A stretch of DNA of 64,000 nucleotides from an uncultured Isoptericola sp. (lineage in GTDB: Bacteria; Actinomycetota; Actinomycetes; Actinomycetales; Cellulomonadaceae), in the NCBI GenBank assembly GCA_947497265.1, contig CANMFP010000001.1:310001-374000 (forward strand). The letters are read 5' to 3'. Made by a program: the position numbers and the translations under genes. Every line of letters starts with the position of its first letter. Position 1 is the stretch's first letter. The notes under the pieces were generated by a model. It made no database searches. It was given only the letters and a program-made list of their open reading frames with translations, and was not told where the DNA came from. This document shows, piece after piece, positions 41,454-50,742 of this stretch.

Positions 41454-43526
41454 ATGCGACGACGCACCACCCCCGACTCATTCGACACGACCGCCGTGCG
41501 GCCGTGGAACGCGCAGCTCGACGGCCTCGGCTTCGGCGGTGACTACAACCCCGAGCAGTGGCCGGCCGACGTCCGCGCCGAGGACGTCCGCCTCATGCGC
41601 GAGGCCGGGGTGAACCTCCTCAGCGTCGCGATCTTCTCCTGGGCCACCCTCGAACCTCGCGAGGGCGAGCTCGACTGGACGTGGCTCGACGAGACCTTGG
41701 ACTCCCTCCACGCCGCCGGCATCCAGGTCGCCCTGGCCACGGCCACCGCCTCGCCGCCCCCGTGGCTCACCCGCAAGCACCCGGAGATCCTGCCGCGCCT
41801 GGCCGACGGCACGGTGCTGCACCAGGGCGGCCGGCAGTCCTACGCCGTGACGCACCCGGTGCACCGCGAGTACGCGCTGCGCATGACCACCCGGATGGCG
41901 GAGCGCTACGGCGACCACCCGGCGCTCGCCCTGTGGCACGTGGACAACGAGATCGGCTGCCACGTGCCGCGGGACTACTCCGACGCCGCCGCCGCGGCCT
42001 TCCGCGACTGGCTGCGGCGCCGCTACACCACCGTCGATCGGCTCAACGAGGCCTGGGGCACCAGCTTCTGGTCGCAGCGCTATGCCGACTTCGAGGACGT
42101 GCTGCCGCCGCTGACGGTGCCGGCGTTCATCAACCCCAGCCAGGAGCTCGACTTCGACCGCTTCAGCTCCGACGCGATGCTCGACTACTACCGCGACCTG
42201 CGCGACACGCTGCGCGAGCTCACGCCGCACGTGCCCACCACGACCAACCTCATGACGACCTCGGCGACCAAGGGGATGGACTACTTCTCCTGGTCCGACG
42301 ACCTCGACGTGGTGGCCAACGACCACTACACGATCGCCGCGGACGCCGAGCGGCACGTCGAGCTCGCACTCTCGGCCGACCTCGCCCGCGGCGTCGCCCA
42401 CGGCGACCCGTGGATCCTCATGGAGCACTCGACGTCGGCGGTCAACTGGCAACCGCGCAACCGCACCAAGGCGCCCGGCGAGATGCTGCGCAACTCGCTG
42501 CAGCACGTCGCCCGCGGCGCGGACTCGGTGATGTTCTTCCAGTGGCGCCAGTCCCGGGCGGGCGCCGAGAAGTACCACTCGGCGATGGTGCCGCACGCCG
42601 GCACCGACACCGACGTCTGGCGTGGCACGGTCGAGCTGGGCCGCACCCTGCGCGCGCTCGGTGAGGTGCGCGGCTCACGCGTCGCGGCGCGTGCCGCGCT
42701 CGTCGTGGACTACCCCGCCTGGTGGGCGGCCGAGCTGGGCTCCCACCCCACCCAGGACCTGCGCTACATGGACGAGGTGCGCTCCTGGTACACGGCCATG
42801 TGGGAGCAGGGCGTCACCGTGGACACGGTCACCCCGCACGCCGACCTGGACGGCTACGACCTCGTCGTCGTCCCCACCCTGTACCTCGTGGACGACGACG
42901 GCGCGGCGAACGTCGCGCGCGCCGCCCGGCGCGGGGCCACGGTGGCGGTCACGTTCTTCTCGGGCATCGTCGACGCCTGCGACCACGTGCGCCTCGGCGG
43001 CTACCCCGGCGCCTTCCGCGACCTGCTCGGTCTGCGCACGGAGGAGTTCTACCCGCTGCAGGCCACCGAGACCGTCCGCGTGACGGGCAAGGTGGTCGGC
43101 GGCGACGCCACCGCCGACCTCTGGACCGAGAAGACGCACGTGGACGACGGCACGGAGGTCGTGGCGGCCTACGACGACGGCGCGCTCGCGGGCCGTCCCG
43201 CCGTCACCCGGCGCGACGTCGGCACGGGCGCCGCGTGGTACGTGGGCACCCGCCTGGACCGAGCCGGCCTGGCGTCGCTGGTCAGCCGCCTCGTGGACGA
43301 GTCCGGCGTCGCACCCGACGTCGTCGGCCCGGCCGGGGTCGAGGTCGTGCGGCGGCGCTCCGCCGACGGCACCACCTCGTGGCTCTTCGTGCTCAACCAC
43401 ACCGGCGCGGACGCCCCGCTCACCGGCGTCGCGGGCACCGAGCTGATCGGTGGGACCGCCGTCGCGGGTGAGCTCTTCGTCCCGGCTGGTGCGGTCCGCG
43501 TCATCCGCGAGGCACCCGCGCCCTGA
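41454..43526 (+). CDS. GH42 beta-galactosidase
   Basis: 690 residues. TIM barrel with acid/base Glu166 in HVDNEIGCH and nucleophile Glu324 in ILMEHSTSAVNW, then the trimerisation domain and a small C-terminal beta domain. No signal peptide, so it acts in the cytoplasm, probably on beta-galactosides from galactan or rhamnogalacturonan I side chains. The start has no clear ribosome site and lies close to the operator, so a leaderless transcript is possible. An 84-base palindrome follows the stop by 10 bases. Confidence 0.93.
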   Translation: MRRRTTPDSFDTTAVRPWNAQLDGLGFGGDYNPEQWPADVRAEDVRLMREAGVNLLSVAIFSWATLEPREGELDWTWLDETLDSLHAAGIQVALATATASPPPWLTRKHPEILPRLADGTVLHQGGRQSYAVTHPVHREYALRMTTRMAERYGDHPALALWHVDNEIGCHVPRDYSDAAAAAFRDWLRRRYTTVDRLNEAWGTSFWSQRYADFEDVLPPLTVPAFINPSQELDFDRFSSDAMLDYYRDLRDTLRELTPHVPTTTNLMTTSATKGMDYFSWSDDLDVVANDHYTIAADAERHVELALSADLARGVAHGDPWILMEHSTSAVNWQPRNRTKAPGEMLRNSLQHVARGADSVMFFQWRQSRAGAEKYHSAMVPHAGTDTDVWRGTVELGRTLRALGEVRGSRVAARAALVVDYPAWWAAELGSHPTQDLRYMDEVRSWYTAMWEQGVTVDTVTPHADLDGYDLVVVPTLYLVDDDGAANVARAARRGATVAVTFFSGIVDACDHVRLGGYPGAFRDLLGLRTEEFYPLQATETVRVTGKVVGGDATADLWTEKTHVDDGTEVVAAYDDGALAGRPAVTRRDVGTGAAWYVGTRLDRAGLASLVSRLVDESGVAPDVVGPAGVEVVRRRSADGTTSWLFVLNHTGADAPLTGVAGTELIGGTAVAGELFVPAGAVRVIREAPAP

Positions 43527-43536
43527 CCCCCGGGCG

Positions 43537-43620
43537 CGTTTTACCGATGTCGGTAGTTCGTGTCGAGATCGGCAGTGCGCACTGCCGATCTCGACACGAA
43601 CTACCGACATCGGTAAAACG
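43537..43620. terminator. 84-base perfect palindrome between convergent genes
   Basis: Two 42-base arms meet at 43578/43579 (GTGC|GCAC) with no loop and no mismatch. It starts CGTTTTACCG and ends CGGTAAAACG. It lies between the GH42 stop and the convergent cupin gene, and is probably a two-way terminator; the A/T-rich outer ends give a short U-run in both directions. Confidence 0.8.
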
Positions 43621-43664
43621 GGCGTGACGGGCGTGACGGGCGTGACGGGAGTGACGGGCGTGAC
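43620..43664. repeat. Nine-base tandem repeat GGGCGTGAC, five units
   Basis: Five consecutive units, the fourth reading GGGAGTGAC. It directly follows the 84-base palindrome, 36 bases before the cupin stop. Confidence 0.85.
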
Positions 43665-43699
43665 CGGCGACAGGGTACGGGCAGCGGGTGCGCCGTGGG

Positions 43700-44434
43700 T
43701 CAGGCGAGCGGCCAGGTGCGCAGGCGGCCGCACATGCCGTAGCGCCGGGGACCGTCGGCCGCGTCGGCGACCGCCACGCGGCCCTCGTCCAGCGTGACCG
43801 CCGAGGCGTCGGCCAGCGCCTCGAGGGCGGCGTCCGTCTGACCGGCCGCCTGGCCGACCGACGCCTCCCAGGTCTCCCGCCATCCGGCCGTGCGAGGAGC
43901 GACGAGCCGCGCCGCGGCGTCGCGCAGCGGGTCCAGCGCGGCCGGACCGTGCTGCCCGACGGCGTCCCGCAGCGCCGCGTAGCCCGCGAGCGCCAGGTCA
44001 CGCCGTGCGAGGGCGGCTGCCGCCACGTCGCCGTCGGCCGCTCCGTCCTCCAGGCGGGGCAGCGCCGCGGCCCGCTGGTACCGGTCGGCGTCGGCGACGA
44101 CGTCGGCGGGGAACGTGATGACCGCGTCCCCGGCCTCCGGCAGCCCGGCGTTCGACATCACCACGAGCACCTCGAGCCCGCCCCCGTTCACCGCGCGGTG
44201 CACGACCCCGGGGCCGAACCAGACGATCCGCCCCGGCGCCAGGTCGTGCACGGCGAAGCCGTCCGGGCCCAGCGTCTCCACCCGGCCGCTGCCGGCAAGA
44301 GTCACGTAGGCCTCGGTGGACGTGGTGTGCAGGTGCGGCGACCCGCTGCCCTGCGGGGCGTCGGGCGCCGGCCAGTCGTAGACCTGCAGATGGCTGACCG
44401 AGGTCCCGCCGGGGAAGACGGGCAGTGCCGTCAC
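43700..44434 (-). CDS. Cupin-domain protein of the DUF6807 operon
   Basis: 244 residues. A cupin barrel occupies about 1-110, with metal-ligand candidates in SPHLHTTSTEAY and GVVHRAV. The rest is alanine-rich helix of unknown role. It may be a sugar isomerase, lyase or sensor. GTG start overlaps the DUF6807 gene stop (GTGA). Last gene of a three-gene operon with a Gfo/Idh oxidoreductase. I do not recognise a specific function. Confidence 0.8.
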   Translation of the reverse strand: MTALPVFPGGTSVSHLQVYDWPAPDAPQGSGSPHLHTTSTEAYVTLAGSGRVETLGPDGFAVHDLAPGRIVWFGPGVVHRAVNGGGLEVLVVMSNAGLPEAGDAVITFPADVVADADRYQRAAALPRLEDGAADGDVAAAALARRDLALAGYAALRDAVGQHGPAALDPLRDAAARLVAPRTAGWRETWEASVGQAAGQTDAALEALADASAVTLDEGRVAVADAADGPRRYGMCGRLRTWPLA

Positions 44435-45480
44435 GCCCGGCTCGCCGGCTGCTCGGCGGGATCGACGTGCCCGGGCTCGAGCACGTCACCCTCACCGGCG
44501 AGCACCTGCCGGCCGAGCGCGGCGAGCTCGACGGCCCGGGCGCCGTCGGACTCGCCGTCGGCGATCACGACGGCGTACGTGAAGCGCAGCGTGGCACCGG
44601 CGGGGAAGGGGACCTCCTCGCTGAAGAAGGGCGCGGGGCACACGCACGCGAACGGTTCGGAGCGCACGAACCACTGCGGCGTGCCACCGGGGTTGGTGCC
44701 GGGGTCGACCATGAGCACGGTGGAGGCCCGTGAACCGCCCTGCTGCTCGTCGGCCCGGACGGCCCCGGGGGCCGCGCCGTCGTGCCGGCCCACGAACCCC
44801 AGCCACTCCGCCCGCAGGCCGCGAGCGTCCTCGGCGTCCGCGACCGTGCCGGCACCGTCCTCGCCGGGCAGCAGCACGCGCCCCCCGGTGAACGATCGCG
44901 GCCCGCGCCAGAACAGGCCGCCGTAGCCCGCGTTCTCACGGCCGTTGGTCGTCGGGCTGCCGATGTCGAGCGCGCCGTCGGAGACGTTGGTCATCACGGA
45001 CGTGAACGTGAGCACCCACGCGTCGGGCGTCGACTCCGGCAGGAGGACCTGCACGGTGCGCTCCTCACGGACCACGACGTCGCCCCGGACGGCGCTGCCG
45101 TCCGGTCCCGTCGTCGCCGGGGTGCGCCAGGACAGCTCCTCGACGAACCCGCAGGGTCCGACGGCGGTGAACTGCTCGTGCTCCATCGAGCCGTCGTTGT
45201 GCAGGTCGACGTAGCCCTGCTCGCCGTGCACGTAGTTCGGGCCGCCCCAGAAGTTCCACGGCCCTACGTGCGGGAGCGACCATGCGATGCCCTTGTGCCA
45301 CACGTGGTCCCACGGCCGGTACGCGGAGACCACCGCGCCGTCGCGGGTACGCAACGGGTGCAGGTAGGGTCGCGGGCTCTCGTACGCGACGTCGTCGGGC
45401 CGGTACACGTACGTGAAGAGGTCGACGTCGCCGCGCGAGCCCGTCATCGCGCTGCGGTCGCTGTTCAGAGTGACGCTCAT
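44431..45480 (-). CDS. DUF6807 (PmoA-like) family protein
   Basis: 349 residues. Carries SPRPYLHP at 35-42, WDHVWHKGIAW near 57-67 and SPTTNGRENAGYGGLFWR near 180, all matching the C-terminal half of the LacI fusion at 1922-3889. Despite the Pfam nickname it is unrelated in role to methane monooxygenase. The histidines in the first two motifs could form an active site. No signal peptide is seen. It overlaps both neighbours by four bases, so it works with the Gfo/Idh enzyme and the cupin. Reaction unknown. Confidence 0.88.
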   Translation of the reverse strand: MSVTLNSDRSAMTGSRGDVDLFTYVYRPDDVAYESPRPYLHPLRTRDGAVVSAYRPWDHVWHKGIAWSLPHVGPWNFWGGPNYVHGEQGYVDLHNDGSMEHEQFTAVGPCGFVEELSWRTPATTGPDGSAVRGDVVVREERTVQVLLPESTPDAWVLTFTSVMTNVSDGALDIGSPTTNGRENAGYGGLFWRGPRSFTGGRVLLPGEDGAGTVADAEDARGLRAEWLGFVGRHDGAAPGAVRADEQQGGSRASTVLMVDPGTNPGGTPQWFVRSEPFACVCPAPFFSEEVPFPAGATLRFTYAVVIADGESDGARAVELAALGRQVLAGEGDVLEPGHVDPAEQPASRA

Positions 45481-46625
45481 GCGGTGGCCTCCTGAGCCGG
45501 GACGTCCTTGACCGGGGGCCACGGTGCCCCCCTGCCGCCCATGCTGTCGTAGAACGGGTCGCCCGCGGTAATCTGCCCACGGACGACGGGCTCCCCCGTG
45601 AACGCGGAACGGTAGATCGCGGCCGCCAGCTCGAGCGTGCCGCGGGCGTCCGCCACCGTGATCGGCGGCGCCTGGCCGCCCACCAGCGCGCGATAGGTGG
45701 GCACGAGCTGGGCGAGGTGGCCCGAGCGTCCGCCGTCGACGGGCTCGCCCGCCGCGGCCACGTCGTCGGCCCACGCCTGAACGGATTCCTCCGAGCCGGG
45801 AGCCGCCGTGACGCGCCACGCCGCGTCGTCGTACCCGTAGAGGTGGTCGAGCTCGACGGTGGCGCGCTCCGTGTCGAACCGCAGTGACGAGGTCTCCCGC
45901 GGGGACAGCAACGAGTTGGTGATGGTGGCCATCGCACCCGAGGCGAACCGGACCATCGCCATCGACACGTCCTCGGTGTCGACGTCGCGAGCGAGACGGC
46001 CGGCCATCGCCCGGACCTCGGTCCACTCGCCCAGGATCGACAGCAGCAGGTCGAACTGGTGGATGCCGTGGCCCATGGTGGGGCCACCGCCCTCGGTGTC
46101 GAAACGGCCGCGCCACGGCACCTCGAAGTACGACGGCGGGCGGAACCAGAGGGTGTCGCACCGCGCGACGAGGGGCCGGCCCAGCGCGCCCTCGTCGAGG
46201 AGACGGCGCAGGCGCACGGCACCCGCCCCGAAGCGGTGCTGGACGATCTGCGTGAACCGGGCACCGCCCGTCGCGGCGCGCTCGGCCTCGGCCAGGGTGT
46301 CGATCTCGGCCAGGGAAAGCACCGCCGGCTTCTCCACGACCACGTGCACGCCGGCGGCCAGCGCGGCGCGAGCCTGCTCGAGGTGCAGCGACGGCGGGGT
46401 GCACACGTGCAGCACGTCCACCTCGCCCGTGGCGAGGAGCGCCGCCAGGTCCGTGCCGTGGCGGGCGACGCCGTGCCGGGCCGCGAACTCCTCGGCCCGG
46501 ACCGGGTCGACGTCCACCACCCCCGTGAGCTCGACGCCCTCCAGGCCGTCGTGCTGCGCCAGCGATCGCACTGCGTCGGCATGGGCGTGCGCGATCGCGC
46601 CCGCCCCCAGGATGCTCACCCTCAT
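45477..46625 (-). CDS. Gfo/Idh/MocA-family oxidoreductase of the DUF6807 operon
   Basis: 382 residues. Rossmann motif VSILGAGAIAHAHAD, EKPAVLSLAEI near residue 95, and active-site block GGGPTMGHGIHQFDLLL near residue 178. First gene of the Gfo/Idh-DUF6807-cupin operon. ATG 46625 is preferred; GTG 46634 is possible. It probably interconverts a sugar and its keto form. Lying between GH42 and PL11 genes suggests a pectin-derived substrate, which is inference. Confidence 0.9.
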   Translation of the reverse strand: MRVSILGAGAIAHAHADAVRSLAQHDGLEGVELTGVVDVDPVRAEEFAARHGVARHGTDLAALLATGEVDVLHVCTPPSLHLEQARAALAAGVHVVVEKPAVLSLAEIDTLAEAERAATGGARFTQIVQHRFGAGAVRLRRLLDEGALGRPLVARCDTLWFRPPSYFEVPWRGRFDTEGGGPTMGHGIHQFDLLLSILGEWTEVRAMAGRLARDVDTEDVSMAMVRFASGAMATITNSLLSPRETSSLRFDTERATVELDHLYGYDDAAWRVTAAPGSEESVQAWADDVAAAGEPVDGGRSGHLAQLVPTYRALVGGQAPPITVADARGTLELAAAIYRSAFTGEPVVRGQITAGDPFYDSMGGRGAPWPPVKDVPAQEATA

Positions 46626-46727
46626 GGGTCCCACTCTTTCAGTCGTGTCGTTCAGGTGACCAGCCAGGACGGGCGCGGGGCGGCCCCACGCCCGTCCTGG
46701 CGGATCGGTCGGCTCGGACGGGTCAGG

Positions 46728-49079
46728 TCACCCGACCGCGCCCGGCACGGGCACCTGCGACCAGTCCGTGTCCGAGGCCAGGTAGAACCCCGGGTAGGAC
46801 GGCTGGTTGTAGGAGGTCTGCTGCCGCGCGACCTCCACCCGGTACTGCGGGTCGTGCATCAGCGTGTACATCTTGAGGTCGGTGACCTCGGTGGAGAGGT
46901 GCACCCGCAGCGCCGAGGAGTCCTCGGTGCGCACCAGCACCTCCTCGCGCCAGTCGCCGAGGACGTCCGCCACCAGCGACGGGTTGCCCTTGGTGCCGTT
47001 GTTGGTCAGCGTCCCGTCGAGGGTCTCCACCACGGTGCCGTCGCCGGCCACGATCCGCGGGGTCGCGTCACCCGACCCGTCGACGAGCTGCGTGCTGCCG
47101 TCGGCCGCCCAGCGCACGGAGGCGTTCGTCCCCGGCGTGGAGTCGGCGAGCTGCTCGCCCGTCGCGCTGAGCGTGCCGGAACCGTCCGAGCCGCCCGGCA
47201 TCGAGCCCCACACCTCCATGCCCGGCACGTCGGTGTCGACGTCACCGATCATGCACCGGCCGGTGTCCCGGCCGGAGTAGGCGCCGAAGAGCACCTCGCC
47301 GGTGGCGGCGTCGCGCATCGCCGTGCCGTACGGCGCCCAGGCGCCGCCCTCGTGGCAGGTCCAGATCTCCAGACCGGGACGCGACGGGTCGATGTCCGTG
47401 ACGTGCATGGCGTCGCCGTGGCCCAGGCCGGCCTGCGCACCCGGGTCCGCCGAGCCCTCGGGGAGCTCGTCGAACGACGAGTACAGCAGCGAGCCGTCGT
47501 GGTCGATCGTCGCCGAGCCGTAGACGATCTCCTGCTTGCCGTCGCCGTCGACGTCGGCCGCGGACATCGAGTGGAAGCCCTGCGTCGTGATCGAGCCGAA
47601 CTCCGGGTCGGTCCCGGGCGTCCCGTGCGGCCCGGCGTTGAACGGGTTCGACATCGGCGTCCAGCCGGAGTCCGCCATCCACCGCTGCGACAGGCGCTTG
47701 CCGTCCCAGTCGTACGTGGCGATCGTCGAGCGGGTGTAGTAGCCGCGGGCGAACACGGCCGACGGCGTCTCGCCGTCCAGGTAGGCGACCCCGGCGAGGA
47801 ACCGGTCGACGCGGTTGCCCGGCTCGATGCGGCTCATCGCGTAGTCGCCCCAGCGCAGCCCGTCGTCGAACCGGGCTGGCTCGTAGTCGACCGTGTCCAT
47901 CGGGCGCCCGCTGCGGCCGTCGAACACCGTCAGGTACTCGGGGCCGGAGATGACGAACCCCTCGAAGGTGCGCAGGTCGTTGCGGCCCGAGCGCTCCGGG
48001 GCGTAGACGTCCATGAAGTGGTCGGCCAGCTCGCGCGCGTCCGCGTCCGACAGCGGGTACTCGTACTGCGGCTCGATGCCGAACGCCTCCTCGAGGGTGG
48101 CGGGCCACTCGCCGTCCACCACCTCGGGGGTGTCGGCCCAGCCGCGGAACATCTCCACGACGTGCTCGTAGTAGTCGTCCGCGCTGTACCGGTAGTCGTC
48201 GGCGTGGGTGACACCGGCGGCCCGGTCGTCCCTCGGGATCTGGACGAACTTCTCGCGGGCCGGCTCGCCGTGCCGGTACGTGGTGGCCTTGGTGCCCGGC
48301 GCCGTCTTGACCATGACCTCGGCCCGGCCGTCCTGGTCGAAGTCGTAGACGGGGAACTGCGTGTAGTGCGCCCCGGCGCGGATGTTCACGCCCAGGTCGA
48401 TGCGCCACAGCTGCTCACCGTCCAGCGTGTACGCGTCGAGGTACTGGTTGCCGGTGTACCCCTTCTGCGACACGTCCTTGGAGTTCGACGGGTCCCACTT
48501 GACGATCACCTCGTACGCGCCGTCACCGGTGAGGTCGGCGACCGACGCGTCGTTGGCGGAGTAGGTGTACTTCTCGCCCACCGGGGTGACGCCGTCGTCC
48601 GGCTTGTTCAGCGGGATGTCGAGGTGGTCGCCGGCCAGCGGCACGACGGTCTCGCTCCGCTCGCCCCAGCGCACGTGGCTCTTGCCGTGGCCCTTGCCCT
48701 TGCCCTTGCGGCCGTCGCGCAGGGGCGCGACGACGTAGCGCGAGGTGGCCTCGCCGTCGGGGTCGACGTAGTTGGTCGAGTCGGTGACGGTCCCGACCTG
48801 GCGCCCGTCGCGGTAGACGGCGAAGCCGGTCCCGGCCATGCCGCTGTCGGTGGCTCCGGTGACCTCGTCGCCGAGGAGCCGCCAGCTCAGGAACACTCCC
48901 TCGCTGGTGCTGGCCGCGACCAGGCCGCGGCCCAGGTCCTCCAGGACGATCCCGTCGTCGTGACCGTGCCCCGGTGGGCCGTGATGGCCGCCCGGTGCGG
49001 CCGTGGCCGACGACCCCAGGGCCAGGGCCCCGACGGTCGCGGCGGCGACGGCGCAGGCCGTCGTGCGGTTGATCCTCAT
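46728..49079 (-). CDS. Secreted rhamnogalacturonan lyase, PL11
   Basis: 783 residues. Signal peptide about 1-27, ending SSATA. A His/Gly-rich linker, an FnIII-like lead and an eight-blade propeller follow, with KYTYSANDASVADLTGDG, IVKWDPSNSKD, HYTQFPVYDFDQDG and DVDGDGKQE calcium-type loops. It matches the PL11 half of the protein at 9205-14709 but has no carbohydrate-binding tail. It cleaves the rhamnose-galacturonate backbone by beta-elimination. ATG 49079 gives GGAGG nine bases upstream; ATG 49088 would abut it. Confidence 0.93.
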   Translation of the reverse strand: MRINRTTACAVAAATVGALALGSSATAAPGGHHGPPGHGHDDGIVLEDLGRGLVAASTSEGVFLSWRLLGDEVTGATDSGMAGTGFAVYRDGRQVGTVTDSTNYVDPDGEATSRYVVAPLRDGRKGKGKGHGKSHVRWGERSETVVPLAGDHLDIPLNKPDDGVTPVGEKYTYSANDASVADLTGDGAYEVIVKWDPSNSKDVSQKGYTGNQYLDAYTLDGEQLWRIDLGVNIRAGAHYTQFPVYDFDQDGRAEVMVKTAPGTKATTYRHGEPAREKFVQIPRDDRAAGVTHADDYRYSADDYYEHVVEMFRGWADTPEVVDGEWPATLEEAFGIEPQYEYPLSDADARELADHFMDVYAPERSGRNDLRTFEGFVISGPEYLTVFDGRSGRPMDTVDYEPARFDDGLRWGDYAMSRIEPGNRVDRFLAGVAYLDGETPSAVFARGYYTRSTIATYDWDGKRLSQRWMADSGWTPMSNPFNAGPHGTPGTDPEFGSITTQGFHSMSAADVDGDGKQEIVYGSATIDHDGSLLYSSFDELPEGSADPGAQAGLGHGDAMHVTDIDPSRPGLEIWTCHEGGAWAPYGTAMRDAATGEVLFGAYSGRDTGRCMIGDVDTDVPGMEVWGSMPGGSDGSGTLSATGEQLADSTPGTNASVRWAADGSTQLVDGSGDATPRIVAGDGTVVETLDGTLTNNGTKGNPSLVADVLGDWREEVLVRTEDSSALRVHLSTEVTDLKMYTLMHDPQYRVEVARQQTSYNQPSYPGFYLASDTDWSQVPVPGAVG

Positions 49080-49093
49080 CGCTCGCATCCTCC

Positions 49094-49107
49094 TTGCATC
49101 GTTGCAA
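49094..49107. promoter_or_regulatory. Candidate rhamnose-regulon operator TTGCATCGTTGCAA
   Basis: Reverse complement TTGCAACGATGCAA matches 53164-53177 at 12 of 14 bases. It lies 14 bases before the PL11 start, overlapping its ribosome-site region. Confidence 0.6.
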
Positions 49108-49174
49108 TCAGTGCAGCCGCGAGACCCGCCGGGTTCTGGCGGGCCCTCTCCCCACCCCTCGGGGCAGGAAAGTC

Positions 49175-49828
49175 TCAGTCGTTCGGCAGCGCCCGACGGC
49201 GGACCTCGACGCCCACCACGGCCAGCGCCAGCAGCCCGCCCACCACGAGCACGAGCGGCACGAGCATCCAGACCAGGACGCCGGCCATGAGCACGGCGGC
49301 CGCCAGCAGGGCAGATCCGGTGAGGTCGTCGGCCGCCCGCTGCGTGGCGACCGACAGCGTGCCGCGCGTCGTCGCGCCCGGGACGGGTTCGCCGTCGTCG
49401 TCGGACCAGGCGCCGACGGCGCGGAGCACGACCGCGACCGCCCCGGCCGCGAAGAGCGCGACCACGACGGCGACGACGGTCGCACCCGGGACGACACCCG
49501 AGGCCGCGAGCTGCCAGTCACCGATCAGCAGCACGGCGAGGGCCAGGGTGGCCAGCCCGAGCGGCCAGAGCGCACGTGCCGCGGCCCACCACTCGACGGC
49601 GAACCGGCGGACGGACGTCTCCCGGCCCGAGACCTCGCGCCGCAGGTGCGCCACGCCGGCGGCCAGCGACGGCACGAGGGTGACCAGGGCGATCGAGCCG
49701 ACGGCGACCAGGACGCCGGTGATCGCCACCTCGGCGAACAGGTGCAGGCTGCGCAGCATGCCCCCGCCCGGGCCTCGTCCGCGAGGGGGACGAGGCCGGG
49801 CACCCGAGGTGTCGTCGCGGCGCGCCAT
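49175..49828 (-). CDS. YesL-like (DUF624) membrane protein
   Basis: 217 residues with four to five hydrophobic segments (for example VAITGVLVAVGSIALVTLV and two near the C-terminus, LLAAAVLMAGVLVWMLV and VLVVGGLLALAVVGV). YesL-like proteins are often encoded with rhamnogalacturonan ABC importers; in Bacillus, yesL lies in the rhamnogalacturonan cluster. The start is two bases after the MalG-type permease stop, so it belongs to the importer operon. Function unknown. Confidence 0.82.
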   Translation of the reverse strand: MARRDDTSGARPRPPRGRGPGGGMLRSLHLFAEVAITGVLVAVGSIALVTLVPSLAAGVAHLRREVSGRETSVRRFAVEWWAAARALWPLGLATLALAVLLIGDWQLAASGVVPGATVVAVVVALFAAGAVAVVLRAVGAWSDDDGEPVPGATTRGTLSVATQRAADDLTGSALLAAAVLMAGVLVWMLVPLVLVVGGLLALAVVGVEVRRRALPND

Positions 49829-49830
49829 CG

Positions 49831-50742
49831 TCAGCCCTTGAGCCCCTGCGTGGCGACGCCGTTGATCAGGAACCGCTGGAAGACCACGAAGAACAGCATG
49901 ACCGGCAGCAGGGCCAGGACGGCCATGGCCATCTGGGCGCCGTAGTCGGACACCGAGGTCTGGTCGACGTACTGACGCAGCGCGATCGGCATCGTGTAGA
50001 GGCTCGGGTCCTTGAGGTAGAGCAGCGGGCCGAGGAAGTCGTTCCAGGACCAGATGAACGTGAAGATGCTGGAGGTCACGATCGCGGGGCGCATCAGAGG
50101 CAGGATGATCTGCCAGAAGGTGCGCGCGTGCCCGCAGCCGTCGATCCGTGCCGCCTCGTCCAGCGAGCGGGGGATCCCGCGGATGAACTGGACCATCAGG
50201 AAGATGAAGAAGGCCTCGGCGGCCAGGAACTTCGGCGCCAGCAGCGGGATGTACGTGTTCACCATCCCGAGATTGTTGAACAGGATGTACTGCGGGATGA
50301 TCGTCACGTGGAACGGCAGCAGCAGCGTGCCGATCATGATCGCGAACATCACGTTGCGCCCCGGGAAGCTGATGCGTGCGAACGCGTAGGCCGCCACGGT
50401 CGAGGACAGCACGGTCCCGACGACGGACAGCGCGGCCAGCAGCAGCGAGTTGCCGAAGAACGTCCAGAAGCTCACGCCACCGATGCCGGACAGTGCCGAG
50501 ACGTAGTGCTCGATGGTCCAGACGTCGGGCAGCAGCTGGGTGTTGCCGATGATGTCGGAGTTGGGCTTCATGGACGCGAAGACCATCCACGCCGCCGGGT
50601 AGAGCACCACGACGGTCGCGATGATGGCCACGGTGTGGAAGATGACCGACTTGACGCGGCGGCGGTTCTTCGCGGCGGCCCGTCGTGCGACGGCCGCCTC
50701 GTCGACCGGGGCGGACGGCGCAGGTGCGGTGAGAGTGGTCAT
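49831..50742 (-). CDS. Sugar ABC transporter permease, MalG type
   Basis: 303 residues, six hydrophobic segments, with the EAA loop LDEAARIDGCGHARTFWQ. Partner of the MalF-type permease, whose stop overlaps its ATG (ATGA). Part of the binding protein, permease, permease, YesL operon. Probable substrate: rhamnogalacturonan-derived oligosaccharides, judged from the flanking PL11 gene and shared operator. Confidence 0.93.
   Translation of the reverse strand: MTTLTAPAPSAPVDEAAVARRAAAKNRRRVKSVIFHTVAIIATVVVLYPAAWMVFASMKPNSDIIGNTQLLPDVWTIEHYVSALSGIGGVSFWTFFGNSLLLAALSVVGTVLSSTVAAYAFARISFPGRNVMFAIMIGTLLLPFHVTIIPQYILFNNLGMVNTYIPLLAPKFLAAEAFFIFLMVQFIRGIPRSLDEAARIDGCGHARTFWQIILPLMRPAIVTSSIFTFIWSWNDFLGPLLYLKDPSLYTMPIALRQYVDQTSVSDYGAQMAMAVLALLPVMLFFVVFQRFLINGVATQGLKG

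Noticed and set aside
46059-49841. A 1,260-codon open frame on the + strand across three genes
   Set aside because: It covers genes with signal peptides, catalytic motifs and ribosome sites on the other strand, and shows no family similarity itself.
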